A stretch of DNA of 64,000 bases from UA16 sp042095135 (GTDB lineage Bacteria; Bacteroidota; Bacteroidia; Flavobacteriales_D; Sanyastnellaceae): NCBI GenBank assembly GCA_042095135.1, contig JBELBV010000005.1, positions 18,978 to 82,977 on the forward strand, read 5' to 3'. The position numbers and the translations under genes were made by a program. Position 1 is the stretch's first letter. Each line of letters begins with the position of its first letter. Under the pieces are notes generated by a model. That model ran no database searches. It saw only the letters and a list, made by a program, of their open reading frames with translations, and was not told where the DNA came from. Shown piece after piece: positions 60,417-64,000 of this stretch.

Positions 60417-61175
60417 ATGGGAACAAAAATCACCCCGTACACCCAGCCTGAACAGGAATCCAAAAAAGCGCAAGTGGCGCGCATGTTCGACAACATCGCC
60501 CACAGCTATGATTTCCTAAACCATTTCTTCTCCCTCGGAATTGATGTGCTCTGGCGCAAGAAAGCCATGCGCATGCTCAAACAGCACCTGGCAGCCCACA
60601 GCCCCGCGGAGCCCATTCATTTAATGGACATGGCCACAGGTACCGCTGATTTCGCCCTGGAAGCCATGCGGTCGGGCATTCCAAACCTCCGGGTAACAGG
60701 GATCGACATCAGCCCGGGCATGCTGGCCATCGGTCGGAAAAAAGTGGAGCGCAAAGGCTGGACGGACCGGGTGCAATTGATTGAAGGCGACAGTGCCGAT
60801 TTGCCCTTCGACGCAAGCACCTTCGACGGGTTCACCGTGGCTTTCGGCGTGCGCAACTTTGAAAATTTGGAGTCGGGCTTAACCGAGATGCACCGCACCC
60901 TCAAGCCTGGTGGTATGGGCGTGGTATTGGAGTTTTCGAAGCCTACGGTGTTTCCGCTCAAGCAGATTTTTCACTTCTACTTCCACACCCTCATGCCAGG
61001 AGTCGGCAAGTTGGTGTCGAGAGATGCGGCCGCGTACAGCTATTTGCCCGAAAGCGTTGAAGCCTTCCCTGAGCGAGATGAATTCATGCATATCATGAAG
61101 AAGTGCGGCTACAGCCAGTGCCAAATGCACCGCTTGACCGGCGGCATTGCGAGCATCTACACTGGCGTCAAATGA
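60417..61175 (+). CDS. ubiE: Demethylmenaquinone methyltransferase (UbiE/MenG)
   Basis: A 252-residue SAM-dependent methyltransferase for the last step of menaquinone synthesis. It has M-F-D-N-I-A-H-S-Y-D-F-L-N near residue 23, the SAM-binding D-M-A-T-G-T-A-D-F-A, G-I-D-I-S-P-G-M-L and the UbiE signature A-F-G-V-R-N-F-E-N-L. The ending I-A-S-I-Y-T-G-V-K is typical. It starts 3 nt after trkH and its stop overlaps the aroA start. In Bacteroidota, which lack ubiquinone, the menaquinone role is expected. Confidence 0.94.
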   Translation: MGTKITPYTQPEQESKKAQVARMFDNIAHSYDFLNHFFSLGIDVLWRKKAMRMLKQHLAAHSPAEPIHLMDMATGTADFALEAMRSGIPNLRVTGIDISPGMLAIGRKKVERKGWTDRVQLIEGDSADLPFDASTFDGFTVAFGVRNFENLESGLTEMHRTLKPGGMGVVLEFSKPTVFPLKQIFHFYFHTLMPGVGKLVSRDAAAYSYLPESVEAFPERDEFMHIMKKCGYSQCQMHRLTGGIASIYTGVK

Positions 61176-62461
61176 TCATCCGCGTCTCCCCCTCCACCTT
61201 GCGTGGTGAAGTTCAGGCCCCGCCTTCCAAATCCATTATGCAGCGGCTGGTCGCCGGTGCGCTACTAGCTGAAGGGACGAGCACGTTACACAACATCTCC
61301 CAATCTGACGATTGCACATCGGTTCTTATGCTGGCCGCTCAATTGGGGGCAGAGATTGAATTGGCTGAGCAAAGCGTACGGATTACAGGTACCGGCGGGA
61401 AACTTCAGCCGCGCACGGGGCAATTGACCCCCGGGGAATCCGGTCTGGCAGCTCGCCTGTTCACGCCCATCGCTGGACTCTCCCAGCAACCCCTCGAGAT
61501 GGTGGCCGCACGGTCGTTGCATGGACGTCCGATGGGTGCGTTTGAACCGCTGTTCAAAACCTTTGGTGGCCAATTGACCACTACCGAAGGTTCCTTTCCC
61601 ATCTACATCTCTGGTCCGATGAGTGGCGGTTCAGGCACCTTGGATTCTCCAATGTCTTCACAATACATCACAGGCATGATGTTCGCCATGCCGATCATGG
61701 AACAGGCGTCTTCCCTGAAGGTCATCAATCCCACGAGCAAGCCCTATTTGGAATTGACGTTGGAAATCCTAGAGGACTTTGGCATCCAACTGGAAGCCAA
61801 GGGCTTCGAATCGTTCACCTCCAGAGGCAACCAAAGTTATTGCCCCTTGGACGTGGTGGTGGATGGCGACTGGTCAGGCGCAGCAGCATTGGCGGTTGCA
61901 GGCATGGTCACCGCAGAGAACTCCATTGCTATCCATGGATTGAATAATGTGTACACACAGGCGGATGAAGCCATACGAGGGGCCTTGCTTTTTGCAGGAG
62001 GTGCCCTTTCTGGAATCGAGGACGGCATCCAAGTGGCTAAACGCCCGGTTCGACCTTTCCACATCAACCTGACAGACGCTCCGGATCTGTTCCCGGTATT
62101 GGCTGCACTTGCAGCGTTTGGCAAAAAGCCATCGACGCTCACAGGAATTCACAGACTGGTACACAAAGAATCCAATCGGGCTCAAGCCATTCAAAAAGAA
62201 TGGGCCAAACTTGGCATTCGAGTGGAACTGAATGAAGATGCAGACACCATGGTCATCCACCCGCGCCCGAAAGACCACCCGCCGTCATCTGCATTGGACG
62301 CGCATGGTGACCACCGCATGGTCATGGCCGCCTCGATATTAGGAATGGGCGGGCAATGCGCAATTGACATCGAAGGTGCGGAATGCATCGCCAAAAGCTA
62401 TCCCGAGTTTTTTGATGACTTGGAAACGTTGGGAGCAACATTGGAAATTAGACGCGCCTAA
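61172..62461 (+). CDS. aroA: 3-phosphoshikimate 1-carboxyvinyltransferase (EPSP synthase)
   Basis: A 429-residue enzyme that joins PEP to shikimate 3-phosphate, supplying the substrate of chorismate synthase (aroC, this window). It has A-P-P-S-K-S-I-M-Q-R-L near residue 16, G-E-S-G-L-A-A-R-L in place of the G-N-(A/S)-G-T-x-x-R loop (a form common in Bacteroidota) and the C-terminal D-A-H-G-D-H-R-M-V-M-A. ATG 61172 overlaps the menG stop (ATGA). A strong bidirectional terminator follows. Confidence 0.94.
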   Translation: MIIRVSPSTLRGEVQAPPSKSIMQRLVAGALLAEGTSTLHNISQSDDCTSVLMLAAQLGAEIELAEQSVRITGTGGKLQPRTGQLTPGESGLAARLFTPIAGLSQQPLEMVAARSLHGRPMGAFEPLFKTFGGQLTTTEGSFPIYISGPMSGGSGTLDSPMSSQYITGMMFAMPIMEQASSLKVINPTSKPYLELTLEILEDFGIQLEAKGFESFTSRGNQSYCPLDVVVDGDWSGAAALAVAGMVTAENSIAIHGLNNVYTQADEAIRGALLFAGGALSGIEDGIQVAKRPVRPFHINLTDAPDLFPVLAALAAFGKKPSTLTGIHRLVHKESNRAQAIQKEWAKLGIRVELNEDADTMVIHPRPKDHPPSSALDAHGDHRMVMAASILGMGGQCAIDIEGAECIAKSYPEFFDDLETLGATLEIRRA

Positions 62462-62470
62462 AATACTGGA

Positions 62471-62508
62471 TGCAAAAAGGGCTCGGTGTTGCCGAGCCCT
62501 TTTTTGCA
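62471..62508. terminator. Rho-independent terminator after aroA, bidirectional
   Basis: TGCAAAAAGGGCTCGG and CCGAGCCCTTTTTTGCA form a nearly perfect 16-bp stem around TGTTG. T-runs on both strands let it serve aroA and the converging edge gene. Confidence 0.92.
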
Positions 62509-62522
62509 TGTTCATCGAACAA

Positions 62523-64000
62523 TTACTGCTCACCAATGCGTGAGACGGTGAATCCGTATCCGTCGATACTAATGTTTGCAATGTAGGTCGTGATTTGGAT
62601 GTAGATGTCTTCGTTGCTATTGTCAGCCTCAAAAGTCATGCTGAGATTCAAATGAGAATTAAGCGTTGTGAAGGGGCTAGTTGTCCCATAAACTTCTTTT
62701 GTGTCAGAGGCCAAAACCCGCAGGGTTGGGAAAACCGTTTGCAAGGCATCGTAGTTGTAGATTTCAACCAATGCCAATGCATCAGAAGCGTTTGCATTGC
62801 TTACCTCCATGGTCAACATGACTTGGTAAATTCCAGGATCACTCAAGTTGATGTGTTGGCCACCTGTCGATTGTATGGACATGGGCGGATTCAGTGGGTC
62901 AACTGGATTTTCAACAGGATCGGAAGACTCCGTGTAGATGCCCGAACCAGAAAGCGCCACGCGCGTTGCACCGGCGGCAGTTGTAATGGACTGCGACGTC
63001 CCCAACCGGAATCGTCTAAATGTTTCATTGAACGGCGCCCGATTGGCAAGCGAGTCCAATTGATAATACGTGGCAAACTGGTTATCAGCTGTAGCATTCG
63101 GACCTTCCACTTTCCCGGTGAATGTGGTTGTCGTCGCATCAACGGTAATCGTCGTTGCGTCAATGTCCAACGTAGAAGCATCCATGTCGATAGGCTGGTC
63201 GGCGTTCGTTCCGATATTCAAACCAGTTGAACCATCAAGGGAAAGCGTTCCGCCGTCGGCATCAACATCAACAGAAGATCCGCCCAGTGTAAGCGCTCCG
63301 CTGCCATCAATCGTTACAGCCGTTCCATTTACGTCAACCGTGCTGCTCGCGTCAATGTCCAACGTAGAAGCATCCATGTCGATAGGCTGGTCGGCGTTCG
63401 TTCCGATATTCAAACCAGTTGAACCATCAAGGGAAAGCGTTCCGCCGTCGGCATCAACATCAACAGAAGATCCGCCCAGTGTAAGCGCTCCGCTGCCATC
63501 AATCGTTACAGCCGTTCCATTTACGTCAACCGTGCTGCTCGCGTCAATGTCCAACGTAGAAGCATCCATGTCGACTGCCACATCGGATTCAACTCCAATA
63601 TCAATACCACCTGAACCATCTAACTCTAGCTTACCGCCATCGGCATCCACGTTTATCGTGTTCTGAGACCAAATTTCCGTTTCATCATTGCTAGAATAGT
63701 TGTATATGTACATTCCGCCATCACCACTTACATCCACATCAGAATAAATCAAGATATCATCATCGGCACGGACCTCAAAATCAAAATCAGCTGTCATATG
63801 AATCTCATCATCTGAATCGATGACAATATCTCCGTCCGAACCAACAGTACTCAGTGTTAAATCATCCGAGTCCAAGTTAGCTCCGGTCAGGGTTATCCCT
63901 GTTATCCCTGACATCACACCACCTGTCAATGTCGCAGTGCCGTCCGTTAATGAGCCACCTGTGATGGCTCCGGATGCGTTGATCGTTGTAGCACCAGCAA
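62523..64000 (-). CDS. Repetitive Asp-rich surface-type protein, C-terminal part (N-terminus beyond the window)
   Basis: The frame stays open to the right edge, so the gene is incomplete at its 5' end; at least 491 residues are present. The N-proximal part is a low-complexity series of short beta-strand repeats rich in Asp, Gly, Ser and Thr (for example LDIDASSTVDVNG, ALTLGGSSVDVD, LSLDGSTGLNIG). These include a 64-residue unit repeated exactly. About 215 C-terminal residues form a different, probably globular beta-sandwich domain (from F-A-T-Y-Y-Q-L-D-S-L-A to Y-G-F-T-V-S-R-I-G-E-Q). A beta-helical or fibre stalk with a head domain is likely, as in adhesins or tail-fibre-like proteins. No C-terminal T9SS motif or anchor is visible. 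Base composition is lower in GC than its neighbours. Confidence 0.7.
   Translation of the reverse strand, partial: AGATTINASGAITGGSLTDGTATLTGGVMSGITGITLTGANLDSDDLTLSTVGSDGDIVIDSDDEIHMTADFDFEVRADDDILIYSDVDVSGDGGMYIYNYSSNDETEIWSQNTINVDADGGKLELDGSGGIDIGVESDVAVDMDASTLDIDASSTVDVNGTAVTIDGSGALTLGGSSVDVDADGGTLSLDGSTGLNIGTNADQPIDMDASTLDIDASSTVDVNGTAVTIDGSGALTLGGSSVDVDADGGTLSLDGSTGLNIGTNADQPIDMDASTLDIDATTITVDATTTTFTGKVEGPNATADNQFATYYQLDSLANRAPFNETFRRFRLGTSQSITTAAGATRVALSGSGIYTESSDPVENPVDPLNPPMSIQSTGGQHINLSDPGIYQVMLTMEVSNANASDALALVEIYNYDALQTVFPTLRVLASDTKEVYGTTSPFTTLNSHLNLSMTFEADNSNEDIYIQITTYIANISIDGYGFTVSRIGEQ
63159..63574 (-). repeat. Perfect 192-bp tandem repeat (two full copies plus 32 bp)
   Basis: Copy one is 63159-63350 and copy two 63351-63542. 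They are identical at every base by direct comparison, and the first 32 bases of a third copy follow to 63574. The unit equals 64 codons, so the reading frame is kept. Identity at synonymous sites shows the duplication is recent or is maintained by recombination. Confidence 0.95.

Noticed and set aside
63070..63666. A 198-codon plus-strand frame rich in Ser, Val and Pro opposite the repeat protein
   Set aside because: It exists because the 192-bp unit is a multiple of three and free of stops in this frame. The minus-strand frame has the sensible composition and extends through both flanks.
1..64000. CRISPR arrays, tRNA or rRNA genes, insertion sequences or prophage genes
   Set aside because: None was seen. 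The only direct tandem repeat is the in-frame 192-bp unit, and no transposase, integrase or phage structural gene is present.

Overview
The window is about 64 kb of chromosome from a member of the Bacteroidota, most likely a free-living, probably marine, flavobacterium-like lineage with moderately high GC. Supporting signs are Bacteroidota-type -7 promoter elements (TAnnTTTG), a T9SS-type sorting tail on a secreted repeat protein, an S46 dipeptidyl-peptidase, a PD40/OmpA protein resembling the T9SS component PorE, DUF4199 and DUF6438 family proteins, and a menaquinone-type UbiE/MenG. Genus cannot be fixed from this sequence. No phage, insertion sequence, CRISPR array, tRNA or rRNA was seen. 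Coding density is very high and no gap without a gene exceeds about 170 bases, so it reads as core chromosome.

Layout. 1-8 kb: the start of an ECF sigma factor running off the left edge, mnmA, a large secreted MopE-like repeat protein, a GT2 glycosyltransferase, a DUF4199 membrane protein, the SRP RNA gene (ffs), a biotin carboxylase and a sirtuin. 8.4-15.4 kb: one tightly overlapping operon with a DEDDh exonuclease, cytochrome c maturation genes ccmB-C-D-E-F, a DUF2520 Rossmann protein and a KdsC-like phosphatase. 15.4-23.8 kb: yidC, a lipoprotein, an S46 peptidase, ppc (minus strand), trmD and rplS. 23.9-29.5 kb: histidine degradation genes ftcD and hutI (minus), chorismate synthase and a dicarboxylate/amino-acid symporter. 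29.5-36.5 kb: cell-envelope proteins (PorE-like PD40/OmpA, a 1027-residue TPR protein, an outer-membrane barrel). 36.7-39.5 kb: gyrB and an SDR oxidoreductase. 39.5-45.3 kb: a minus-strand operon hutH - MacB-type ABC ATPase - two permeases - HlyD-type adaptor. 45.4-48.8 kb: an M16-like pseudopeptidase, ftsE and a glycosyltransferase. 48.8-54.8 kb: a minus-strand operon recR - GT2/sugar-transferase fusion - 2-oxoacid dehydrogenase E2 - DnaQ-like exonuclease - GT4 glycosyltransferase. 54.8-62.5 kb: a sodium:solute symporter, an aspartate aminotransferase, then a coupled run of heptose-kinase-like kinase - trkH - menG - aroA. 62.5 kb to the right edge: a repetitive surface-type protein whose N-terminus lies outside the window.

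How the genes work together. hutH, hutI and ftcD give three of the steps from histidine to glutamate (urocanase is not here). aroC, aroA and an aminotransferase serve aromatic and amino-acid synthesis. ccmB-F handle heme for cytochrome c. menG makes menaquinone. yidC and the SRP RNA serve membrane insertion. Several glycosyltransferases and a KdsC-like phosphatase point to an elaborate surface polysaccharide.

The most interesting signals are these. (1) A recurring TAnnTTTG-like box ends exactly 4 nt before the start codon at eight protein genes (6 nt at a ninth). The same box sits 3-4 nt before the structurally defined 5' end of the SRP RNA, which points to widespread leaderless transcription. 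(2) A CcmE carries CxxxY instead of the usual HxxxY heme-binding motif. (3) A GT2 glycosyltransferase is fused to a polyprenyl-phosphate glycosylphosphotransferase-like scaffold that seems to have lost its catalytic segment. (4) The edge gene contains a perfect 192-bp tandem duplication. (5) A short AT-rich, rare-codon patch beginning with a 14-bp palindrome lies inside trkH.
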